In this document: one piece after another, positions 1 through 5,942 of the stretch | Numbering within the stretch: the first letter of the stretch is position 1 | How the letters are laid out: the number at the start of each line of letters is the position of its first letter | Source: DASYSA01 sp036003885 | GTDB taxonomy: Bacteria; Acidobacteriota; Blastocatellia; UBA7656 | Length of the DNA: 7,236 nucleotides | NCBI GenBank assembly: GCA_036003885.1 | Contig: DASYSA010000325.1 | Coordinates: 1 to 7,236, forward strand | Direction of reading: 5' to 3' | Program-made: the position numbers and the translations under genes | The notes under the pieces: model-generated | What the model was told of the DNA's origin: nothing | The model's database searches: none | What the model saw: only the letters and a program-made list of their open reading frames with translations

Positions 1-581
1 GCCGGTGAATTTAATGTCCGTCCAATTGCATGGTATCGCCCCTGATAGAAGAGCAACGGCTTGCGAAGTTCCGTTTCGCCCCGGACTGCATGGCGCACCA
101 GACCCAGAAAAATGATGTGATCTCCACCCGGATATGTCGCAGCAATCTCGCAATCAAGATACGCAACGGCGTCCGTCAAGATGGGGGCACCCGCCGGTGT
201 CTGACCCGACGTACAGTCAGCAAACATTACCTCGCCGGCGTCGCGCTTTCGGGCGAACCGATCCGAAAGATCGCAGGCGTAGTCAGCCAGTATATTTATG
301 CAGAACGTCCCAGCGTTTTCGACGAGAGTTGCGAACCGCCCCCCCTTGCTTACGCACACTAAAACTAACGGGGGCTCCAATGATACTGAAGTGAAGGCGT
401 TAGCCGTCACTCCGTGCATGACCTTGCCGAAGCAAGTGGTCACAACTGTGACTCCGGTCGGAAATTGGGCCATGACCTGTCGCAATGTCGCTGGCGCGAG
501 GCCGCCGTGGCGGAGCAAGGTCTGTTGGCCTTTCGATGATTCGGTGACACCCCTTGCTCTTCTAACCGCGCCGTGTCTCAT
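1..581 (-). CDS. Flavin reductase family protein (FMN-binding split barrel), C-terminus cut by window edge
   Basis: This reading frame runs off the left edge with 193 codons visible. It matches the flavin reductase-like split-barrel family, which reduces FMN or FAD with NAD(P)H to supply partner monooxygenases in the cytoplasm. Visible hallmarks are FPTGVTVVTT (residues 40-49), GVTANAFTSVSLEPPLVLV (57-75), FCINIL near 93-98, the AYLDCEI strand near 140-146 and the terminal FYQGRYHAI strand (178-186). Family members usually end soon after that strand, so little is missing. The start is uncertain. ATG581 gives about 39 residues before the domain and has only a weak GGTGA upstream. An in-frame GTG at 626 has GAGG 6 nt upstream and would add 15 residues. 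It lies 60 bp downstream of the GMC gene on the same strand, so co-transcription is likely. Its expected partner is the LLM monooxygenase two genes upstream (inference). Confidence 0.88.
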   Translation of the reverse strand, partial: MRHGAVRRARGVTESSKGQQTLLRHGGLAPATLRQVMAQFPTGVTVVTTCFGKVMHGVTANAFTSVSLEPPLVLVCVSKGGRFATLVENAGTFCINILADYACDLSDRFARKRDAGEVMFADCTSGQTPAGAPILTDAVAYLDCEIAATYPGGDHIIFLGLVRHAVRGETELRKPLLFYQGRYHAIGRTLNSP

Positions 582-606
582 GGTTTCACCAGCATAATAA
601 TGCTCC
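578..606 (-). promoter_or_regulatory. Possible mini-ORF and translational-coupling site before the flavin reductase
   Basis: On the minus strand a GGAG motif (606-603) sits 7 nt before an ATG at 595. That ATG opens a five-codon frame reading MLVKP, whose TGA stop (580-578) overlaps the flavin reductase ATG581 as ATGA. This arrangement could couple initiation at 581 to translation of the mini-ORF, because ATG581 has no strong Shine-Dalgarno sequence of its own. A small inverted repeat (AGCAT/ATGCT, 591-604) overlaps the same stretch. All of this is seen in the sequence. Functional coupling is inference, and an upstream GTG626 start would make the arrangement irrelevant. Confidence 0.3.
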
Positions 607-641
607 GCCTGACGTGTATTTCGCACCCCACACCTCGACGG

Positions 642-3089
642 TCACTCCGGATCTTTCAGGAAGGGAATTAGGCTCGACCAGTCGTAGTCCAAAACGAGGT
701 ATTGTTTCACACTGAAACTCAGGTTTTGGGTGTCAGCGAGCGATTTGGGGCCCGGGAATCCAATAACTCTCCAGCCGATGCCTCCCTGATTTCCACCATA
801 GATCGGGTCGCTGTAAAAGCCCTGGCGTGTGTGGATCGCTAGAGCCAGGAAAAAGTCCGTCCCCTCGTCGGACGATGCGCCACTGCCTCCAGATGAAGAT
901 GTCCCGTCTCCGCCGACCGTGGCGGCGTCCTGCGCGATCACCCTTTGTTGGGTATTTTTTAAGCGGACACGCTCCGGCTTTGGCGCTCCTGAAAGCACCT
1001 CGAGCGCCCGGTCTTGATTGTCGGCCTCGAGGTCCCGGAAGCGAGTCCCGAAGCGCATCTTCGAGATCTCATCGAGTTTCCGAATACCCTCTCGGTAGGT
1101 CTGTTGCATGATCGAGATGCGCCTTCTCCAAGCTCGCGCGGCTTCGCCCTCCAATTGCAGAAAGCCACTTCCGTCCGCGGCCGCGAAGATAAAGTCCAGA
1201 CCTGATAGGTAGCGGTCGATAAAACGGACGACGCCCGCCTCGTTGGAGCCCGGATCGTGGTCGATGGGCATCATACGGGCTGTAGCGGCCGCAATGGTGG
1301 CCCATTCGTGGCCGGTGAAGTACAGTGGCTCGTTCGAGCCAGAGTCCGTCGCCAGTTTGCGGACGGTCCAATTGGCCTGAGATGTAATGCCGCTGATCAC
1401 CACACTTCGATGAGTTAGCTGCGGGCCAGGAGGCGCTGGTAGTCGCTCGGAACGGCTCTTGGCATACACGTTCGCTATGTACTCGCAGCAACGCCACGCG
1501 TTCGCCATCATCGTAAGTGTGGGATTGACACCAGTCGCCGTCGGGAAGCAGCTGCCGTCAAGCACGAAGAGATTTTCCACGTCGTGTGCCTGGCACCACT
1601 CGTTAAGGACTGATCTCGACGGATCCGTTCCCATCCGGAGCGTTCCATGCTGGTGTCTCGAGTTAGTAAGAGGGAAGCGCCCGATATAGACGGGAATCGT
1701 CTTCGAGGCGCCCGCCGCGTCCAAAATTTCCATGTTCTTGTCGATTTGCCACTTCGCAAGGTTTACGTCATTGGGGTGTGATTTGTGGGTGATTCGCGCT
1801 AATGGCAAGCCCCAACTATCACTCACATCTGGGTCAAGGTCAACGCGGTTGGATTCGACCGGTAGGTCATGCAATACCATACCGATCTTCATTGCGTAGT
1901 TGTAGAAGTCGCGATCGGCATCTTTCATGGCAGACCCCCAGAGCGGGCGGCCAGGGAAGTCCCATCCGATGGGATGACCAACTCCGGATGCTGCGATGAT
2001 GGAGCCCGCGATATGTCCGCGCCCCGCATCAGTCTCATAGAACTCGAAAGAGCCGCCACTGACATAGTTACCACTGAAGCCGTACAGGGGCTGATGGATC
2101 TCTTTATCGAACAGTCCAACGGCAAACAGATACCCATGGAAAGTAGCGTTCTTGCCGACCATTCCGCTGCTATTCGCAAGGCCCTGCGGGGAACTGGCAG
2201 TCGATGACAAAAGAAGCAGGCGCGATGACTCGATCGCCCCTAGACAGAGGACGACGATCTGCGCCTCTTGCTCAACCTCGTGCCCGCTCGGATCGAAGTA
2301 GACAACGCCTTTGGCACGGCCATCTTTGCCCATGGTGACTTCCCGGACATAGCAGTGCGGTCGCAAGTCGAAATTCCCTGTGGCCAACGCCTCGGGCACG
2401 AAGTTAGTCAGAGTGCTCGATCGCGTCGTGGTAGGATCGCCGTACCAGTTCCAGAAACCGGTCCAGTTCGAGGGATCGCGACCCTTTACGGGTGTGCTCA
2501 CCATTGCTTGGGGAATCGGGAACGCGTTGATCCCTAGCTTGGCGCAACCCTCGTAGAACTTCTTTCCAAACGCCGTCGGCGGCAGCGGAGGGCTTGGATA
2601 TCCTCTGCTCCTCGGCGGTTCAAATTTGTTGGCCTCAGGCAGCCCCGTGCAGCCGAACTCCCACTCAACCTTTGTCAGATAGGGCTCGAGATCTGCATAG
2701 CGAATCGGCCAGTCGGCTAGGCTAGCCTCTGCCACGTCCCCGTGGAGCATCCGCTGCATGAAGTCGGAAGGCATCGGACGAGGGAACCAGCCTGACCAGT
2801 GCGCGGTCCCGGCACCGACCATCTGTGGACCGAACGAAAAGGACAACTGGGTCGGTGAGGTCACATTCTCTCGCAGCGTCTTTGGGATAGCGTCTCCGTC
2901 GAGGTAGTGACGATCGATGAACTTGAGTTCGTCGCCCGAGAAGTGTTCTGCCGGCCTGAGCCAGGGGCCCCGTTCAAGGCCGACCACACGAAGTCCCGCT
3001 TCGCACAAGACCTTGGCCACCGTGCCTCCCGTGGCCCCGGTGCCGACTATCACGACGTCAACAGGGTCCGGCTTACGCCCGTACCTCAT
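642..3089 (-). CDS. GMC-type FAD oxidoreductase fused to a gluconate 2-dehydrogenase subunit 3-like domain
   Basis: This 815-residue protein joins two subunits that are normally separate. Residues 1 to about 545 are a GMC flavoprotein. The Rossmann dinucleotide motif GTGATG is at 16-21 and the ribose-binding acidic residue E39 is in LERGPW. The C-terminal signature has HQHGTLRMG (479-487), LFVLDGSCFPTATG (507-520) and VNPTLTM (521-527). Aligned by eye to cholesterol oxidase, H479 and N522 match its catalytic His447/Asn485 pair. Residues about 588-800 resemble gluconate 2-dehydrogenase subunit 3: an FTGHEWATIAAATARMMP helix, DPGSNEAGVVRFIDRYL, and DPIYGGNQGGIGWRVIGFPGP. A Ser/Gly-rich insert (726-742) interrupts this domain. 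The family oxidises sugar or alcohol hydroxyls, passing electrons to a cytochrome or quinone. No Tat or Sec signal and no haem-binding CXXCH are visible, so location and electron acceptor are open. ATG3089 is the only good start because an in-frame stop lies just upstream. Its Shine-Dalgarno is weak and translation may be coupled to the LLM gene 33 bp upstream. The substrate is unknown. Confidence 0.9.
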   Translation of the reverse strand: MRYGRKPDPVDVVIVGTGATGGTVAKVLCEAGLRVVGLERGPWLRPAEHFSGDELKFIDRHYLDGDAIPKTLRENVTSPTQLSFSFGPQMVGAGTAHWSGWFPRPMPSDFMQRMLHGDVAEASLADWPIRYADLEPYLTKVEWEFGCTGLPEANKFEPPRSRGYPSPPLPPTAFGKKFYEGCAKLGINAFPIPQAMVSTPVKGRDPSNWTGFWNWYGDPTTTRSSTLTNFVPEALATGNFDLRPHCYVREVTMGKDGRAKGVVYFDPSGHEVEQEAQIVVLCLGAIESSRLLLLSSTASSPQGLANSSGMVGKNATFHGYLFAVGLFDKEIHQPLYGFSGNYVSGGSFEFYETDAGRGHIAGSIIAASGVGHPIGWDFPGRPLWGSAMKDADRDFYNYAMKIGMVLHDLPVESNRVDLDPDVSDSWGLPLARITHKSHPNDVNLAKWQIDKNMEILDAAGASKTIPVYIGRFPLTNSRHQHGTLRMGTDPSRSVLNEWCQAHDVENLFVLDGSCFPTATGVNPTLTMMANAWRCCEYIANVYAKSRSERLPAPPGPQLTHRSVVISGITSQANWTVRKLATDSGSNEPLYFTGHEWATIAAATARMMPIDHDPGSNEAGVVRFIDRYLSGLDFIFAAADGSGFLQLEGEAARAWRRRISIMQQTYREGIRKLDEISKMRFGTRFRDLEADNQDRALEVLSGAPKPERVRLKNTQQRVIAQDAATVGGDGTSSSGGSGASSDEGTDFFLALAIHTRQGFYSDPIYGGNQGGIGWRVIGFPGPKSLADTQNLSFSVKQYLVLDYDWSSLIPFLKDPE

Positions 3090-3122
3090 CTGTATTCATC
3101 TCTAGGTTTGGTTGACTGCATT

Positions 3123-4271
3123 TCAGCCGTTACGGTTCACTAGTGTGTCATTGCGCACGCCTCGTGACTTGACTCGCCGCTTCGCAGCAATTTTTTGCTC
3201 AAGCCGCGGAAGCACTTGTGTCTTCAACCGATTCATCGAGTCGCGGTGCTGCGCCTGAGGCTCCCATTCATGGCCCATGACGAGGAGTGTCCCGAAGCCC
3301 CCGACCGCCATATACATGTCGTACAGCTTTTCAGCAACCTCGTCGACATCACCTACGATCCAAATGTTCTCAGCAAGATATTCGACGGTGACCGCTTCAT
3401 CAGGAATGTTCGGATCAACCTTAAGGGCTTGCAGCACATTGATCTTCTTCATCAAGGGCAGAATGTATGCCCGAAAATCGCGACCGAAGGTTCCGTTGAT
3501 AGCCTCTTCGCGCGCTGATTTGCTGGTTTCGCCGACGTACACTTCGCGAGCAATGCGCCAAATAGATCGTGAAGTAGAACGACCTGCTTGCTTAGCGCTC
3601 TCTTCGTAAGTCTCCCAATGCTGCACAAGTGTGGGCACGGTCAAGACGTTTAGACTCAAAGGAATAAATCCGCGAGCACCTCCGTAGGCGAGCATATCGG
3701 AGCGCGGGCCAACACCCGCCACCGCAATCGGTGGGTGCGGACGATTTTGATACGGCCGCATGTGCAGGCTGACACCCAACACCGGGTCTCGCTCGGGAAT
3801 CGTAAAGCTCCAGCGTCGATGACGATACGGTCCCGGCTCCGGGTCCTTCCAAAGCATCAAGATCGTGTCCAGGGCTTCACGCGTGAGCTGCCGCTGCTCA
3901 AAGTTCTTTGTATCGATCTCCCATAGGACAAAGTCGGCAGCAAACGCACCCGACCCGATACCCCACATGAATCGTCCACGGGCTAACTGGTCCAAGAGCG
4001 CGATGCGGTGGGCAAGCATCACGGGGTGATGGTATGGGAGGGAACTCACCCCAGTGCCGAGTTTTATGCGCTCCGTCCGAGCCAGCGCGTTCGCAATAAC
4101 AAGATCGGCGCACATTATGTTCTCCCACTCGGACAAGAAATGCTCACCGATCCATGCCTCGGCGAATCCCAAGCGATCAAGCAACACCAGCTGTTCGATG
4201 TCCGCCTCTAGTGTTTCTGCGTGATCTGCTCCTGGCGGATGTAGAGGCATATTGAACAATCCGAGCTCCAT
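3123..4271 (-). CDS. LLM-class flavin-dependent monooxygenase (bacterial luciferase-like)
   Basis: This 382-residue protein has a single luciferase-like TIM-barrel domain. The family uses reduced FMN and O2 to hydroxylate, epoxidise or perform Baeyer-Villiger oxidation in the cytoplasm. Signatures are MELGLFNMPLHPP (1-13), GFAEAWIGEHF (35-45), RIKLGTGVSSLPYHHPVMLAHRI (68-90, quoted as short motifs KLGTGV and HHPVMLAHRI), DQLARGRFMWGIGSG (94-108), and a C-terminal IVGDVDEVAEKL (305-316). H44 in EHF is at the position expected for the catalytic histidine of the luciferase alpha subunit. Length and N-terminus resemble limonene monooxygenase-type members more than the shorter F420-dependent ones, but the substrate is not deducible. 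The start is secure: AAGGAGA lies 6 nt upstream. It heads the LLM-GMC-flavin reductase run, and the flavin reductase is the natural source of its reduced flavin. The last ~25 residues are basic and outside the conserved barrel. Confidence 0.92.
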   Translation of the reverse strand: MELGLFNMPLHPPGADHAETLEADIEQLVLLDRLGFAEAWIGEHFLSEWENIMCADLVIANALARTERIKLGTGVSSLPYHHPVMLAHRIALLDQLARGRFMWGIGSGAFAADFVLWEIDTKNFEQRQLTREALDTILMLWKDPEPGPYRHRRWSFTIPERDPVLGVSLHMRPYQNRPHPPIAVAGVGPRSDMLAYGGARGFIPLSLNVLTVPTLVQHWETYEESAKQAGRSTSRSIWRIAREVYVGETSKSAREEAINGTFGRDFRAYILPLMKKINVLQALKVDPNIPDEAVTVEYLAENIWIVGDVDEVAEKLYDMYMAVGGFGTLLVMGHEWEPQAQHRDSMNRLKTQVLPRLEQKIAAKRRVKSRGVRNDTLVNRNG

Positions 4272-4456
4272 GCTAAGTCTCCTTTGTCATTTTCTTGGTG
4301 TCACTTTGGCTGAGCGCGTAGAAGCAGGGTGCGACTTACTCGCTGATCCAACCGATGCGCGCACAGTTAACACACTCGACAGCACTTGCATGTATCCGTT
4401 CTGAATCATCAAAGCAGGTCAAACACAATCGCAGAGCGATGTCCCGCGATGAGGCC
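4272..4456 (-). other. 185-bp spacer between aminotransferase and LLM genes; no convincing promoter or terminator
   Basis: I looked here for the end of the aminotransferase transcript and the start of the LLM one. A 5-bp stem with a 3-nt loop (ATCGC-TCT-GCGAT, 4440-4428) is followed by TGTGTTTG, which is too short and too poor in T to call a terminator. No -35/-10 pair with acceptable spacing was found on the minus strand. Read-through from the aminotransferase promoter is therefore possible. An overlapping minus-strand frame ending at 4336 carries a CxxC-x13-CxxC pattern, described under findings. Confidence 0.4.
4278..4284 (-). promoter_or_regulatory. Strong ribosome binding site of the LLM monooxygenase gene
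   Basis: AAGGAGA on the minus strand sits 6 nt before ATG4271. It is the best Shine-Dalgarno match in the window and fixes the LLM start. The genes downstream of it have much weaker sites, which suggests the LLM protein may be the most highly translated member of its run. Confidence 0.75.
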
Positions 4457-5833
4457 TCACGCTCTGGCCGGGTTACCGACAGCCAAGTCCCGGCGTAGAT
4501 GCTCGGCGACCTGATCAAATGTGGCTTCGAGAAGACCACTCATCTCTTCAAGGTGTTCTTCCGAAAATGTCAAGGGCGGATACAAGGAGATCACGTCACC
4601 GTTCGTGCCGTCGGCCATCCCGGTGCCAGGGTAGGTCACGATCCCATTTTGCAATCCGATTCGCTGAACTAGCGCCGCAACGCCTTTCGCAGCCGGCCAG
4701 GGCTGCCGCGAGGCCTTGTCTTGAACGAATTCGATTCCCCCCATGTATCCGGTACATCTGACGTCACCCACGAAGGGATACCTCCCAAGACGTTCGAGAG
4801 CTTCGCGAAAACGACTCGCCAAATTGCGGACATTTTGAAGCAGCTGCTCGCGTTGGAATATTCCCAAGACGGTGCTGCCCACGGCCATCGCGAGAGGATT
4901 CGCCGCGAAGGTGAAGATGTGGTCGAAACTAGCACCGGTGCGCACAAAGGCTTCGCGAACGTGCTGGCGCATCGCCACGGCCCCAAGCGGTGCGTATCCG
5001 CCGCTTACACCCTTGCCCATCACCATTAGGTCGGGGATTACTCCCCAGTTGTTGATTCCAAACAGTTCTCCGGTCCGTCCGAAACCAGTGACAACTTCGT
5101 CGACTATCAGCAAGATGCCGTATCGGTCGCAGATCTGACGAATCTGGGGAAAGTATTCCTTCTGAGGTGGAATTGCGCCTCCGGCAGACGCCACGATGGG
5201 CTCGGCAATGAACGCAGCGACTCGCTCTGGCCCGACCTTAAGAACTGCTTTTTCCAGTTCTTGTGCGCAAGCGACTTTACAGGTTGGATAGGTCAGCCCG
5301 AGAGGGCATCGATAGCAGTAATTTGGTGGGATGTGGGGAAAGCCCAGGAGTAATGGCTCGAACTTCCGGCGCCGACCGGAAGATCCGGTCGCCGAGAGAG
5401 CCCCAAGGCTGGCACCGTGGTAGCTTGTATACCGCGAAATAATCACATCCCGCTTCGGATCGCCCATTTCGACGTGATATTGGCGTGCTAACTTGAGGGC
5501 AACCTCGACGGCTTCCGATCCGCCACTCGTGAAAATGATGTAGTCGAGGTCTCCTGGCGTAAGGGCCGCAATCGCGGCGGCCAGGTTGCGGGCAGGGTTA
5601 TTGATGAATGTGTTGGAGACAGCGAAGGGTAGGCGCAAAGCCTGTTCACGGAGGGCATCAGCCACCTCTCGGCGTCCATATCCCACATTCACAACAGCAA
5701 TCCCGGCAATAGCGTCGAGGTAGCGCCTGCCCTGTGTATCCCAGACATGGACGCCCTCGCCCCGATCCAGCACCGGATACGTCCTGCGTGGATCCAAGGT
5801 GAAGAGGTGCTCAGGCTTGCTCGGACTCGTCAC
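4457..5833 (-). CDS. Class III (omega-type) PLP-dependent aminotransferase
   Basis: This 458-residue fold-type I enzyme is a member of aminotransferase class III, the group that includes omega-amino acid, diamine and acetylornithine-type transaminases. It moves an amino group between a donor and a keto acid acceptor in the cytoplasm. Motifs in order are GVHVWDTQGRRYLDAIAGIA (27-46), phosphate-binding TSGGSEAVE (102-110), SYHGASLGALSATG (137-150), the PLP-ring Asp D245 in DEVVTGFGRTG, Schiff-base Lys K274 in MGKGVSGGY, HIFTFAANPLA (305-315) and a C-terminal SLYPPLTF segment (416-423). A four-cysteine insert (C173, C176, C185, C189) follows the active-site HG loop. Length is normal for the family. 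The start is a GTG; the frame is closed by an upstream TGA with no other start codon between, and homology begins right away. Divergent pairing with the ABC receptor gene suggests an amine or amino acid substrate, but exact specificity is unknown. Confidence 0.93.
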   Translation of the reverse strand: MTSPSKPEHLFTLDPRRTYPVLDRGEGVHVWDTQGRRYLDAIAGIAVVNVGYGRREVADALREQALRLPFAVSNTFINNPARNLAAAIAALTPGDLDYIIFTSGGSEAVEVALKLARQYHVEMGDPKRDVIISRYTSYHGASLGALSATGSSGRRRKFEPLLLGFPHIPPNYCYRCPLGLTYPTCKVACAQELEKAVLKVGPERVAAFIAEPIVASAGGAIPPQKEYFPQIRQICDRYGILLIVDEVVTGFGRTGELFGINNWGVIPDLMVMGKGVSGGYAPLGAVAMRQHVREAFVRTGASFDHIFTFAANPLAMAVGSTVLGIFQREQLLQNVRNLASRFREALERLGRYPFVGDVRCTGYMGGIEFVQDKASRQPWPAAKGVAALVQRIGLQNGIVTYPGTGMADGTNGDVISLYPPLTFSEEHLEEMSGLLEATFDQVAEHLRRDLAVGNPARA

Positions 5834-5841
5834 CGAACCGC

Positions 5842-5870
5842 ATCCTAGACCTTTAAAGATTAAAGATCAA
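5842..5870 (-). promoter_or_regulatory. Candidate leftward sigma70-type promoter for the aminotransferase
   Basis: On the minus strand TTGATC (5870-5865) and TAGGAT (5847-5842) are separated by exactly 17 bp, four of six matches to consensus in each box. Transcription would be expected to start about 5836-5834, at or just before the GTG start at 5833, giving a nearly leaderless mRNA. Alternatively AGGA within the -10 box (5846-5843), 9 nt from the GTG, could be a Shine-Dalgarno if transcription starts further upstream. Confidence 0.45.
5853..5867 (+). repeat. Short 7-bp tandem repeat TTAAAGA between divergent promoters
   Basis: TTAAAGA occurs twice in tandem (5853-5866), with a degenerate third unit following (TCAAGAT, 5867-5873). 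The first copy overlaps the palindrome CTTTAAAG (5851-5858). It lies in the spacer of the leftward promoter and just upstream of the rightward -35 box. A regulator-binding site is a reasonable guess. It is short and AT-rich, so chance is also possible. Confidence 0.35.
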
Positions 5871-5875
5871 GATGA

Positions 5876-5904
5876 TTGACAAAGGCTCTCTCATCGGATA
5901 GAAT
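5876..5904 (+). promoter_or_regulatory. Strong sigma70-type promoter for the substrate-binding protein gene
   Basis: A perfect -35 TTGACA (5876-5881) and a -10 TAGAAT (5899-5904, five of six matches) are separated by exactly 17 bp. Transcription is expected to start near 5911, leaving a leader of roughly 32 nt before ATG5943. It is the best promoter in the window and points to housekeeping-sigma control of the transport gene. Its -35 box is only 5 bp from that of the leftward promoter. Confidence 0.7.
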
Positions 5905-5930
5905 CAGAACTCGTCCGTCTCGCATTCTGA
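5904..5930 (+). repeat. Inverted repeat TCAGAA-N15-TTCTGA at the rightward transcription start
   Basis: Two perfect 6-bp arms (5904-5909 and 5925-5930) flank 15 bp. The left arm touches the -10 box and the right arm ends just before the ribosome binding site. The predicted transcription start lies inside the left part, so a dimeric repressor's operator fits better than an RNA hairpin. No regulator gene is present in the window to support this. Confidence 0.35.
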
Positions 5931-5933
5931 GGT

Positions 5934-5937
5934 GAGG
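5934..5937 (+). promoter_or_regulatory. Ribosome binding site of the substrate-binding protein gene
   Basis: GAGG lies 5 nt upstream of ATG5943, inside a purine-rich GGTGAGGGAAG stretch. It supports 5943 as the start, which also places a lipoprotein signal peptide directly at the N-terminus. Confidence 0.65.
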
Positions 5938-5942
5938 GAAGC

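Noticed and set aside
30..597. Overlapping plus-strand open frames at the left end (30-362, 134-394, 298-597)
   Set aside because: They are antisense to the flavin reductase frame, which has clear split-barrel motifs over the same stretch. Their translations are low in hydrophobic order and resemble no family I know.
591..604. AGCAT-AATA-ATGCT hairpin between the GMC and flavin reductase genes as a terminator
   Set aside because: The stem is AT-rich and 5 bp long, no T tract follows on the minus strand, and the start of the next gene is directly downstream.
726..1017. Ser/Gly-rich coding segment in the GMC fusion as evidence of a frameshift
   Set aside because: The same frame carries recognisable subunit-3 motifs on both sides of the insert, so it reads as an in-frame linker and not an error.
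827..2537. Several plus- and minus-strand open frames of 60-140 codons inside the GMC gene region
   Set aside because: They are out-of-frame or antisense shadows of the GMC fusion, whose domain motifs are continuous across the region.
4428..4440. Hairpin ATCGC-TCT-GCGAT downstream of the aminotransferase as a terminator
   Set aside because: The stem has only 5 bp and the following TGTGTTTG is not a proper T tract, so it is too weak to call.
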